Virus record (IMG/VR): IMGVR_UViG_3300026120_000012
Span: 1 to 22,073 of that record
Length of the DNA: 22,073 bases
Source: a virus
Strand: one strand, 5' to 3'
Shown piece by piece: positions 6,571 through 11,512 of this stretch (its first letter is position 1; each line of letters starts with the position of its first letter). The notes below the pieces were generated by a model. It was not told the origin of the DNA. It was given only the letters and a program-made list of their open reading frames with translations, and searched no databases. The position numbers and the translations under genes are program-made.

Positions 6571-7129
6571 GCTTTACCTCAAATAGGCCAGTCCAGCCAT
6601 TAGTGATTGATTGGTCGATTATTGCCTGCTGCTCTTCAGGAGTCCTGCCTGACAAAAACTTAACCTGCTTTTTAATGGTAGCAGGGGTCATTTTTTTCTT
6701 AATCTCACGTCGATAGCTTACCCACTCATCCCACCCCTTTATTTGTTTAATTACATTGTTTAATTCATTGTTTAATTCGGGTGAACGACGTTCAGGGGGT
6801 GGAGGAACCTCGTTCAGGGTGAGAGGTGAACCTCGTTCAGGGGGTGAATCTAGTTCAGGGGTCAATATCTCGTAGCGAGTCGTGCCATATTTTGACTCGC
6901 CATTGGCAATCAAATAGCCCGCCTCACAAATTATTGGCAGGTTTTTTCTCACGCATCTAGATGTGAGCCCACACTCTCTCGCGATAGTTTCCTTGCTGGG
7001 CCATGCCATTTCGCGCTCGGCATTCATGTACTTGCGTAGACAGCAGCAGATAAGTTTCTGGGTAGGCGAAAGATCGCTTTGCCAGATGTAATTAAGCCAC
7101 GTTGTGGCATTGTTTGCAGGGTGACGCAT
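6455..7129 (-). CDS. Lambda O-like replication initiator with N-terminal winged helix
   Basis: This 224-residue protein starts at an ATG (7129) with GAGGAG 5 nt upstream. The N-terminal domain (about 12-80) is a helix-turn-helix of the phage replication type: LSPTQKLICCCLRKYM, WPSKETIARECGLTSRCVRK, then a wing ending GTTRYEILTPE. A Pro/Glu/Arg-rich linker (about 90-117) is encoded by four DNA iterons, followed by ELNNELNNVIKQ, encoded by AT-rich repeats. The C-terminal half (WVSYRREIKKKM, TNGWTGLFEVKHE) resembles the helicase/loader-contacting end of such initiators. It would bind the iterons inside its own gene and, with the P-like protein, open the origin. The basic C-terminus is dual coding with the P-like start. 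Assignment rests on architecture and gene order. Confidence 0.8.
   Translation of the reverse strand: MRHPANNATTWLNYIWQSDLSPTQKLICCCLRKYMNAEREMAWPSKETIARECGLTSRCVRKNLPIICEAGYLIANGESKYGTTRYEILTPELDSPPERGSPLTLNEVPPPPERRSPELNNELNNVIKQIKGWDEWVSYRREIKKKMTPATIKKQVKFLSGRTPEEQQAIIDQSITNGWTGLFEVKHENNGRDNGDARRQRLSAAERVKVAAEERERERQRRGV
6743..6860. other. Putative replication origin: four iterons plus AT-rich 10-mer repeats
   Basis: Four 19-bp imperfect direct repeats start at 6779, 6801, 6824 and 6842, with consensus GGGTGAACCTCGTTCAGGG, each containing inverted halves (TGAAC...GTTCA; GAATC/GTTCA in the last). Directly beside them are three copies of TTGTTTAATT starting at 6743, 6756 and 6768, spaced 13 and 12 bp, in an AT-rich tract. 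Iterons plus an adjacent AT-rich unwinding region inside the initiator gene is the lambda ori layout, and the order relative to the coding direction (iterons first, AT tract second) is the same. Confidence 0.75.
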
Positions 7130-7149
7130 TACATCTCCTCAGATATATT
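7121..7149 (+). promoter_or_regulatory. Candidate rightward promoter of the noncoding RNA
   Basis: GTGACG (7121-7126) and TATATT (7144-7149) are separated by exactly 17 bp. The predicted start (about 7155) coincides with the first hairpin of the RNA. The promoter overlaps the start codon and ribosome site (7135-7140) of the O-like gene on the other strand. The -35 is a 4/6 match and the -10 a 5/6 match. Confidence 0.5.
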
Positions 7150-7265
7150 GAGAAGTATTGCGGTACTGGGGGAATCAAATTAAAATGGGGCCTGATTCCA
7201 GAACGTACTGCTGATACTTCTGGTTTCGTTGGCAGGGGACTCCACGCCCCTCCAACACTTGTGAG

Positions 7266-7293
7266 ATTAACCCTGACCGCTCTCCGCTGTCAA
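7266..7293 (-). promoter_or_regulatory. Candidate leftward promoter upstream of the O-like gene
   Basis: Read leftward, a perfect TTGACA (7288-7293) is followed after 16 bp by GTTAAT (7266-7271, 4/6 match). It would start a transcript with a leader of about 130 nt before the O-like gene, fully complementary to most of the candidate noncoding RNA. The weak -10 keeps confidence low. Confidence 0.3.
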
Positions 7294-7300
7294 AGGTTGG

Positions 7301-7333
7301 AAAGCCCATACCTCCCCGGCGTGGGCTTTTTTT
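7301..7333 (+). terminator. Rightward intrinsic terminator of the noncoding RNA
   Basis: AAAGCCCA (7301-7308) pairs with TGGGCTTT (7322-7329) and is followed by a run of T to 7333. The polarity is rightward: leftward the stem is followed by CCAACC. There is no rightward protein gene here for it to serve, which supports a short RNA gene. It overlaps the stop codon of the opposing winged-helix gene (7332-7334). Confidence 0.8.
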
Positions 7334-7538
7334 ATGCCTGTTCTAAATAATAGGCTGCGTATCTCGAGTCACCGTTATCGACAATCTCGGTCGCAATTTG
7401 ATAGCCCTCAGCTCTCAACTCACTGATCCTGGCTGCCAATCTGAAGCATCCAAACTCAGTTAGAGCATGAATCGGCGTAATTACTCGGCCATCTTTTAAA
7501 CTATCGATGATCATGTCTTTCTGACTTACTGGTCTCAT
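7332..7538 (-). CDS. Small winged-helix/HTH protein (HTH_39-like)
   Basis: This 68-residue protein begins MRPVSQKDMIIDSLKDGRVI and has THALTEFG-type architecture: ITPIHALTEFGCFRLAARIS (about 20-39) as the helix-turn-helix, then ELRAEGYQIATEIV and an AAYYLEQA strand. This matches the short HTH_39-like domain found in phage and prophage early regions. The ATG at 7538 has GGAG 10 nt upstream. It lies between the Cro-like gene and the O-like gene, the position of cII in lambdoid phages, but the sequence is not CII-like. A regulatory DNA-binding role is inferred; its target is unknown. Confidence 0.75.
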   Translation of the reverse strand: MRPVSQKDMIIDSLKDGRVITPIHALTEFGCFRLAARISELRAEGYQIATEIVDNGDSRYAAYYLEQA

Positions 7539-7610
7539 GGTAAAGTATCTCCGCGGTTTAGTTTTCGTCGCTGTTTGTTAAGCCGTTTGACTCTGGTCTC
7601 CTGGGGTCAA

Positions 7611-7643
7611 GGCCGATCCCCCTTCCAACGGTTGGGGGCGGCC
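7611..7643 (-). promoter_or_regulatory. Strong GC hairpin just after the Cro-like gene
   Basis: Read leftward, GGCCG/CGGCC and CCCCC/GGGGG form a 10-bp stem (7639-7643 with 7611-7615, 7634-7638 with 7618-7622) with a 2-nt bulge, beginning 7 nt after the Cro-like stop codon. No T run follows, so it is not an obvious intrinsic terminator. It may be an RNA-stability element, a pause site or a Rho-type attenuator analogous in position to lambda tR1. Confidence 0.4.
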
Positions 7644-7649
7644 ACCTAA

Positions 7650-7853
7650 TCAGGCCCTCCCCTTTATTTTTTTCCACTTTGGCTGCTCTTTGACCAGGTC
7701 AACCGATCCAGAACCAATGCGGATTTTGTAGTTGTTGTTCTCCCGGTCATCAAACGCTTTTGATACCGCGGCCGGAGATACCTTACACATTTGCGCGATA
7801 CCCTTCTTAGATCCGTAACGCTTCAGTGCGCCGTCCAGTGTTAAAAATTTCAT
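7650..7853 (-). CDS. Cro-like transcriptional repressor
   Basis: The best start is the second ATG (7853): AGGAGG is 8 nt upstream of it but only 2 nt from the ATG at 7859. The 67-residue product begins MKFLTLDGALKRYGSKKGIA, and the helix-turn-helix (about 12-36) reads KRYGSKKGIAQMCKVSPAAVSKA, the typical pattern of small Cro proteins. A basic C-terminus (PKWKKIKGRA) could contact DNA. It is the first gene of the leftward early arm and is divergent from the NinB-like gene. It would repress the two promoters between them, probably at the palindrome at 7902-7912. No partner CI repressor is present in the window, so it may act alone to damp early transcription. Confidence 0.8.
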   Translation of the reverse strand: MKFLTLDGALKRYGSKKGIAQMCKVSPAAVSKAFDDRENNNYKIRIGSGSVDLVKEQPKWKKIKGRA

Positions 7854-7882
7854 CGCCATTTCCTCCTGTTGTTGGCGAACAA

Positions 7883-7911
7883 ATCAGATCACACTTTGTA
7901 AGTTGACGCAA
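7883..7911 (-). promoter_or_regulatory. Leftward early promoter candidate
   Basis: Read leftward: TTGCGT (7906-7911) and TCTGAT (7883-7888) with a 17-bp spacer, upstream of the Cro-like gene. The match is moderate (3/6 and 4/6), but it is the only well-placed candidate in the short divergent region. Its -35 overlaps that of the opposing promoter. Confidence 0.45.
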
Positions 7912-7912
7912 C
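7902..7912. promoter_or_regulatory. Palindromic operator candidate GTTGACGCAAC
   Basis: GTTG-ACG-CAAC covers the -35 boxes of both divergent promoters, so one bound dimer would block both. A related half-matched site, GTTGGCGAAC, lies at 7871-7880 near the Cro-like start, and GTGTTGAACAACAC at 5773-5786 shares the core. Confidence 0.5.
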
Positions 7913-7931
7913 AAAAAAAGTGAAGTACTGT
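7903..7931 (+). promoter_or_regulatory. Rightward early promoter
   Basis: TTGACG (7903-7908) and TACTGT (7926-7931) are separated by exactly 17 bp, giving a start near 7938, about 22 nt before the ATG of the NinB-like gene. The boxes resemble those of the leftward promoter near 5800 (TTGACG, TACTAT). Confidence 0.65.
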
Positions 7932-7959
7932 GGCCCTTCAATCATAACGGCGACCAGCA

Positions 7960-8430
7960 ATGAAAGATTTCATCGTGTCAAAAGCAAACCTACACCAGCT
8001 TATGGAGCGTCTGCAGGATGAGCTCAAAGATCAATCGAGCCTTTCAGTAACCACCAAATCTCCTTCGATAGGCAAGTGGGGCATGACTCGTATCTGGCGA
8101 GCTTGGATGACCCAGACCGCTAAGTATATGGAGAATGAGGGTCTTAGAATCTACGTTGAAGATGCTGACGGCAACCGGATGGATGATGGCCGGCCTCCCA
8201 GTGCAGAAGATGCCCATGAGTACTTTACCCGGCGGTACCTGGGGGTCGATGAAAACGGACATCGCATGACCTGGTCGGCTGGCGGGGATGCACCTGGTCG
8301 CCGGGCCAATAAGGGTGAGCGGTATGGCGCGATGTGTCTTCATGAGCAGTGGGCAATAAGTCGCGGGATTGTTTTATATAACCCGCAGGATGGTGAGTAC
8401 AAGCAACTAATGGATCAGGAGAATCAATGA
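7960..8430 (+). CDS. NinB-like phage recombination-associated protein (tentative)
   Basis: This 156-residue protein has a basic/aromatic segment SIGKWGMTRIWRAWMTQTAK (about 36-55), then RPPSAEDAHEYFTRRYLG (about 78-95) and a C-terminal helix HEQWAISRGIVLYNPQDGEY. This order (an S-x-x-x-x-x-x-x-x-W helix, an H-E-Y-F motif, a helix ending in RGI/V) resembles the NinB (lambda Orf) group, which binds single-stranded DNA and SSB during recombination mediation. The likeness is to a pattern and not a firm match. Support comes from context: it is first in a rightward operon that also holds NinG, like the lambda nin region. No clear ribosome site precedes the ATG; the leader is short. Confidence 0.6.
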   Translation: MKDFIVSKANLHQLMERLQDELKDQSSLSVTTKSPSIGKWGMTRIWRAWMTQTAKYMENEGLRIYVEDADGNRMDDGRPPSAEDAHEYFTRRYLGVDENGHRMTWSAGGDAPGRRANKGERYGAMCLHEQWAISRGIVLYNPQDGEYKQLMDQENQ

Positions 8431-8597
8431 TGGGACAAGCAAGAGATCGCGGTACATTTGAGGAGAGAAAGGCGCAAGCCATCGCAGATGGAAGGGAGAA
8501 AAAGGAGAAGAAAAATACCCTGACAAAAAACACTCACTATGAAACAGATTATTTTACAGCCGTAGTAAACATGCTTCTCAGGCGGGGCAGGAAATGA
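8427..8597 (+). CDS. Small basic hypothetical protein (56 aa)
   Basis: The ATG at 8427 overlaps the NinB-like stop (ATGA), with AGGAG 5 nt upstream; a second ATG at 8430 has 8-nt spacing and may be used instead. The product begins MMGQARDRGTFEERKAQAIA, a motif I recognise from short phage proteins of unknown function (G-x-A-R-D/E-R-G-T-F-E-x-R), and continues with a Lys/Glu-rich helix and a basic C-terminus. It ends in ATGA overlap with the zinc protein that follows. Function unknown. Confidence 0.7.
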   Translation: MMGQARDRGTFEERKAQAIADGREKKEKKNTLTKNTHYETDYFTAVVNMLLRRGRK

Positions 8598-8971
8598 TGA
8601 AGATTATGTGCATAGGCTGTAATGGCCTGGTGGATGCCCGGCTTACGGATGGGGCAGAAATCTATCCTCATCGGAAAGACCTGGCGGCCGTGCCGTTTTG
8701 GAGGTGTGACGCTTGCGGCAATTACGTGGGCTGCCACCACCGTTCGGACGTAAAGACTGCGCCCCTTGGATCAATCCCAACAAAAGAGCTCCGGCAGCTG
8801 CGTAGCGAGATCCATCGCGTTATCGACCCGATCTGGCGCCAGGAGCGCAGGATGTCTCGTAAGCAGCTGTATAAAACAATCAGCGACATGGTGGGCTGGG
8901 ATTTTCACACCGCGAGGATACGCAGTGTCGAAGAGGCGAAAGATATCTTAGCGTTGGTGACTAAAATATAA
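8594..8971 (+). CDS. DUF3268-type zinc-finger protein
   Basis: This 125-residue protein carries two Cys pairs: C6-x2-C9 in MCIGCNG and C38-x2-C41 in FWRCDACGNYVGCHH, a treble-clef/zinc-ribbon arrangement. The conserved features of the DUF3268 group are visible: YPHRKDL (24-30), FWRC, YVGCH, then TAPLGSIPTKELRQLR and a helical HRVIDPIW...MSRKQLYKTIS segment. The biochemical role of the family is unknown; it is common in phage and prophage nin-like regions. The ATG overlaps the upstream stop by 4 nt. It is the last gene before the promoter at 8985-9013. Confidence 0.8.
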   Translation: MMKIMCIGCNGLVDARLTDGAEIYPHRKDLAAVPFWRCDACGNYVGCHHRSDVKTAPLGSIPTKELRQLRSEIHRVIDPIWRQERRMSRKQLYKTISDMVGWDFHTARIRSVEEAKDILALVTKI

Positions 8972-8984
8972 TTCACAAAAAGTG

Positions 8985-9013
8985 TTGAGTTAAGTGTTTT
9001 TCTTCTATATCGT
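8985..9013 (+). promoter_or_regulatory. Rightward promoter candidate with shared 12-mer
   Basis: TTGAGT (8985-8990) and TATCGT (9008-9013) have a 17-bp spacer; TATATC at 9006-9011 is an alternative -10 at 15 bp. The -35 lies in AAAAAGTGTTGA (8977-8988), identical to the 12-mer at the leftward promoter near 5815. AAGTGTT is repeated 12 bp downstream (8992-8998). Confidence 0.5.
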
Positions 9014-9054
9014 GTGCCTCAAGTAATACGAAATCACGCAGGGGATATAGAGAT

Positions 9055-9276
9055 ATGATTGAAGAATACAAAGTTGAGCAAAACCAAAAGTATGGCGACT
9101 ACAGGGTTTCTGAGTATAGAAACGGAGAGTGGTGCAACGAAGTTGACGGCTTCAACAGTAAAGCAGCTGCTCAACGATTTTGCGACCAGCGCAATATGTT
9201 TGCCATACGCAATGATGACGAGCCTGTTGCTGGTCAAGCTGGCGAAGATGGCGAGCCGTCAGAGGGGGTTTACTAG
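9055..9276 (+). CDS. Small hypothetical protein (73 aa)
   Basis: The ATG at 9055 follows AGGGG about 10 nt upstream. The product begins MIEEYKVEQNQKYGDYRVSE, with NGEWCNEVDGFNSKAAAQRF in the middle, reading like a short beta-sheet plus helix domain that ends in an acidic tail. No family is recognised. It is the first gene after the 8985 promoter. Confidence 0.65.
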   Translation: MIEEYKVEQNQKYGDYRVSEYRNGEWCNEVDGFNSKAAAQRFCDQRNMFAIRNDDEPVAGQAGEDGEPSEGVY

Positions 9277-9337
9277 CATGAATCCCCAAGACAAATTCAA
9301 CGCGAAAGTCTAGCGGAATCACACAGGAGATAAACAA

Positions 9338-9535
9338 ATGAATGACGCACAGTTAATGACTTACCAAAACGAAAACCGCGCAGACGTTGATGCGGTATAC
9401 GAAGCAATTAAAGGGTCTGTGCTTGCGCGGATACCTGGCGCTGACGAAGGCTGGATATACGACCTTTTTCATGATGGATGCAGTGCTGACGAAATCATTG
9501 CTGAGATTATGACTAATTATGAAGGGCAGTCATAA
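9338..9535 (+). CDS. Small acidic hypothetical protein (65 aa)
   Basis: The ATG at 9338 has a clear AGGAG 8 nt upstream (CACAGGAGATAAACAA). The acidic product begins MNDAQLMTYQNENRADVDAV and looks all-helical, with a C-terminal WIYDLFHDGCSADEIIAEIM. No motif is recognised. Acidic small early proteins of phages often inhibit host factors, but there is no direct sign of that here. Confidence 0.7.
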   Translation: MNDAQLMTYQNENRADVDAVYEAIKGSVLARIPGADEGWIYDLFHDGCSADEIIAEIMTNYEGQS

Positions 9536-9573
9536 GCTCAAACTGTAAATCACAACAGCGACGGAGATACACC

Positions 9574-10107
9574 ATGAATAAGTTCCAAGCAGAGTTTGTC
9601 CAGGCATACGTTACCGGCAAAGCAAACTACAGCGAGCGCGCTCTTACCGAGGCGCGTGATACCTTTCGTAAAACCACCGAAGGCTACATTCTTCTTGACC
9701 AGCTAGTGATGGGTGCGGAGCTCAGCTTTGAGTCTCGCATGGCGATCCAGGACCTGGTGATAACCGCTTATCAGGATTTTGTGGAAGCGGCGGCGGAGGC
9801 GATATCTAAAGATGCCGCTGAGTACGATATCCCCTTGGCGACTGCTGTTAGCGAGCACGTTGTCGATGATGAGCTGCTTTCTCCGACTGAGGTGGAAGAT
9901 GTTTCACGTGAAATAGGCCTAATTGGTGAGTATGCAGAATGTGATATCACTTTGTGCGAATCCTGCAAGGAAGGCTGCGATGTTGTTGAGGCAGATGAAG
10001 GGGGGGTTGAGGAAGCATGGGGCAGGAAAGTTTGGGTGCCCTGCATTACTGAGGTGTCGTCCTGCTGCAACAGTGAAGTAGGTGTTTACCGAGTGGTGGA
10101 GCAATGA
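9574..10107 (+). CDS. Hypothetical protein with Cys-rich C-terminal domain (177 aa)
   Basis: The ATG at 9574 has GGAG 9 nt upstream. Residues 1-115 are helical and acidic without a recognised fold. Residues 120-170 hold seven cysteines: C123, C128, C131, C135, C157, C164 and C165, including C-x2-C in LCESCKEGC, which could bind a metal ion. The start of this region is AECDITLCESCKEGCDVV. It could be a small zinc domain for protein or nucleic-acid contact. An antiterminator role was considered because of position but no supporting motif is seen. It overlaps the next small gene by 4 nt. Confidence 0.75.
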   Translation: MNKFQAEFVQAYVTGKANYSERALTEARDTFRKTTEGYILLDQLVMGAELSFESRMAIQDLVITAYQDFVEAAAEAISKDAAEYDIPLATAVSEHVVDDELLSPTEVEDVSREIGLIGEYAECDITLCESCKEGCDVVEADEGGVEEAWGRKVWVPCITEVSSCCNSEVGVYRVVEQ

Positions 10108-10220
10108 AAGATGGCTTGTTGCTATTTTTTGCAATGTTGCTTTCGGCAATAGTTTTTTCGTTTGTCGGCTACACTGTGGTCAGGCTCTTGTCGATGACGG
10201 CGGGTGAGATACAGGGTTGA
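10104..10220 (+). CDS. 38-residue single-span membrane peptide
   Basis: The ATG at 10104 overlaps the upstream stop (ATGA) and the TGA end overlaps the TTG start of NinG. The product is MKDGLLLFFAMLLSAIVFSF followed by VGYTVVRLLSMTAGEIQG, i.e. one hydrophobic span of about 20-25 residues with a short polar tail. No family is recognised. Coupling at both ends and the clean membrane segment support expression. Confidence 0.55.
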   Translation: MKDGLLLFFAMLLSAIVFSFVGYTVVRLLSMTAGEIQG

Positions 10221-10738
10221 ATATCAAACGCTGTGTTGTGTGCGCGGTGGAGTTTGAGGTCCGCAAGATAGGCCAGAAAGCTTGTAGTCCACGGTGCGCC
10301 ATCATCGAGGTGAAGGCAAAAAAGAAACGCAAGGCAGAAAAAAAGAAAGCCCCGACAAAGCAGGATCTCAAGAAGAGGACCCAGGATGCGTTCAATTCTT
10401 TTATAAGAACCAGGGACATGCACCAGCCGTGTATATCGTGCGGCCAGTCACCCTACAAAGGTAGGCGTAACGCCTCGCATTATAGGAGCGTGGCAGCTGC
10501 AGGGCAGCTCAGGTTTAACTGCTGGAATGTGCATGCGAGTTGCGCCCAGTGTAATACCAGCAAGTCTGGCAACCTGCTCGAGTACCGGATAGCCCTGGTA
10601 CAGAAAATTGGAGTCGAGCGCGTTGAGTCTTTGGAGAACAACAACAGCGTCAGGAAATACAGCGATGAATATCTCAGACGAATCGAAGACATTTTCAAGC
10701 GAAGAGCCAAGCATTATCAAAAAATCCGAGGGCGGTAA
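10217..10738 (+). CDS. ninG: NinG/Rap recombination endonuclease-like protein
   Basis: This 173-residue protein has the NinG (lambda Rap) layout. An N-terminal zinc knuckle comes first: C6-x2-C9 (RCVVCAVEF) and C23-x3-C27 (KACSPRC). A Lys-rich linker follows (33-55), then an HNH-like core with PCISCG (C72, C75), H88 in NASHYRS, H106/C109/C112 in HASCAQCNTSKSGN, and the terminal YSDEYLRRIEDIFKRRAKHY helix. Rap cuts branched recombination intermediates (D-loops, Holliday junctions). The start is a TTG at 10217 overlapping the stop of the membrane peptide; no upstream ATG exists, and the first internal ATG (codon 68) would remove the zinc knuckle. It partners functionally with the Rad52-like module. 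Confidence 0.9.
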   Translation: MNIKRCVVCAVEFEVRKIGQKACSPRCAIIEVKAKKKRKAEKKKAPTKQDLKKRTQDAFNSFIRTRDMHQPCISCGQSPYKGRRNASHYRSVAAAGQLRFNCWNVHASCAQCNTSKSGNLLEYRIALVQKIGVERVESLENNNSVRKYSDEYLRRIEDIFKRRAKHYQKIRGR

Positions 10739-10937
10739 AACACTTGGCGAGCAAATAGTTGAAAGAATGACCAGGGAGGCCCAGGCTCAAAAGAACATCG
10801 AGCTGCGCGACAAGATTGCCATGGATGCCCTGCAGGGAATGTTGGCGGCAGGCTATAGGGAAAGAGAGACGCCTTCTGCCACTGCTAAACACGCATACAT
10901 CTACGCAGATTTCATGCTTGAAGCCAGAGAGCAATAG
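10665..10937 (+). CDS. Small hypothetical phage protein (90 aa)
   Basis: The frame extends upstream, but the ATG at 10665 has AGGA 9 nt before it and lies in the 3' end of ninG, giving a 74-nt overlap. The product begins MNISDESKTFSSEEPSIIKK; the C-terminal half (LRDKIAMDALQGMLA, then AYIYADFMLEAREQ) is a motif seen in small phage proteins of unknown function (D-K-I-A-x-x-A-L-Q-G, then Y-x-Y-A-D-x-M-L-x-A-R). The N-terminal 35 residues are low-complexity and dual coding with ninG. Confidence 0.7.
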   Translation: MNISDESKTFSSEEPSIIKKSEGGKTLGEQIVERMTREAQAQKNIELRDKIAMDALQGMLAAGYRERETPSATAKHAYIYADFMLEAREQ

Positions 10938-10940
10938 TTT

Positions 10941-11027
10941 ATGGCAGCCAACAGGGACTTTGCGACTTGGCATTCCAACGAGTGCCCTGCCTGCTCTGGT
11001 TGCCACCTTATTGGAGAGAGTGAATGA
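10941..11027 (+). CDS. Possible 28-residue Cys-rich peptide
   Basis: An ATG 3 nt after the previous stop opens a 28-codon frame, MAANRDFATWHSNECPACSG then CHLIGESE. C-x2-C-x2-C followed by His is compatible with a metal-binding knuckle. The stop overlaps the next gene's ATG by 4 nt (ATGA). The ribosome site is weak (AGAG). It is supported mainly by its fit between neighbours. Confidence 0.45.
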   Translation: MAANRDFATWHSNECPACSGCHLIGESE

Positions 11028-11281
11028 GTCTTAAGCCTGAAGGAATCATGGTAGACGGTGTGCTTCTCCACCCAGAGCAGTTAGTTAATTTGTGGAGGAT
11101 GGGGGTAAGGCGTATCGCCAAACTAGAGGCAAAGAACGCCAGTCTGCGGGAGGCTGCTACTCGCGTTGTTGAGGAAAAGGAGAGACAGATGGACGACGTT
11201 CACCGAGATTCCCTGCGGCAGTTTCCGCACCTGCTGGACGATATAAATAGATTGGGAGAAGTCCTACAGGAGAGTGAGTAA
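11024..11281 (+). CDS. Hypothetical coiled-coil protein (85 aa)
   Basis: The ATG at 11024 has GGAG 7 nt upstream. The product begins MSLKPEGIMVDGVLLHPEQL and then forms a long amphipathic helix from about residue 25 to 85 (RIAKLEAKNASLREAATRVV, EEKERQMDDVHRDSLRQF), likely a coiled coil. No enzymatic motif is present. The stop overlaps the next start by 1 nt (TAATG). Confidence 0.7.
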   Translation: MSLKPEGIMVDGVLLHPEQLVNLWRMGVRRIAKLEAKNASLREAATRVVEEKERQMDDVHRDSLRQFPHLLDDINRLGEVLQESE

Positions 11282-11433
11282 TGAATCACAACACAGTAAA
11301 AAAATACGCCGATAACCGATACGCAAAGCCACCCTGTCAGGGTCTGGTTTTGGTGTCTGGATACTGGAGAACGAGTGAGTACATTGAGGCCGAGCGGAAA
11401 GGCAAGAAAGCACTGGAGGCTGGTGATGGCTGA
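11281..11433 (+). CDS. Small hypothetical protein (50 aa)
   Basis: The ATG at 11281 has AGGAG 8 nt upstream, and the preceding stop shares its last A. The product begins MNHNTVKKYADNRYAKPPCQ and contains GLVLVSGYWRTSEYIEAERK, then a basic helix ending EAGDG. It is soluble-looking; no family is recognised. The stop overlaps the start region of the next membrane peptide by 8 nt. Confidence 0.6.
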   Translation: MNHNTVKKYADNRYAKPPCQGLVLVSGYWRTSEYIEAERKGKKALEAGDG

Positions 11434-11512
11434 ACCCTTCGCCCACTCCCTAATAGCCCTGGTGACCTTCGGGCTGCTGATTGCAATGGTGGATGCTTAT
11501 TATGGACAATAA
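11426..11512 (+). CDS. 28-residue membrane peptide
   Basis: The ATG at 11426 has GGAG 7 nt upstream and overlaps the preceding gene. The product is MAEPFAHSLIALVTFGLLIA followed by MVDAYYGQ: one hydrophobic span with polar ends. It overlaps the next peptide gene by 11 nt. Too short for family recognition; the ribosome site and nesting support translation. Confidence 0.5.
   Translation: MAEPFAHSLIALVTFGLLIAMVDAYYGQ

Larger units (their letters stand above)
7151..7333 (+). ncRNA. Probable structured noncoding RNA (~180 nt), antisense to the early leader
   Basis: The gap between two leftward genes holds a rightward transcript-like unit. Hairpin 1 (7151-7221): 8-bp stem 7151-7158/7214-7221, then 7160-7166/7205-7211 (7 bp including one G-U), then after a 4x5 internal loop 7171-7177/7193-7199 (7 bp), closing a 15-nt loop. 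Hairpin 2 (7228-7256): GTTGG/CCAAC and AGGGG/CCCCT with one bulged C and an 8-nt loop. A weaker hairpin 3 spans 7269-7298 (AACC/GGTT, GAC/GTC, GC/GC). An intrinsic terminator follows at 7301-7333. The G-U pairs would be A-C mismatches on the other strand, favouring the plus-strand RNA. A promoter with 17-bp spacing precedes it. No known RNA family is recognised. It is complementary to the leader of the leftward transcript entering the O-like gene. Confidence 0.6.

Noticed and set aside
7102-7350. An 82-codon rightward open frame through the RNA region
   Set aside because: It starts inside the O-like gene, has no ribosome site, and its span is explained by hairpins and terminator; the region looks like RNA and not protein.
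7883-7897. TGTGATCTGATTTG on the leftward strand resembling a CRP site
   Set aside because: Only one TGTGA half is present; the second half does not match TCACA.
9279-9314. An 11-codon frame, MNPQDKFNAKV, between two small genes
   Set aside because: Too short to separate from chance and without a ribosome site of its own.
9574-10107. The Cys-rich protein as a late antiterminator (Q-like)
   Set aside because: Only its position before late genes suggests this; no Q-family pattern was recognised.
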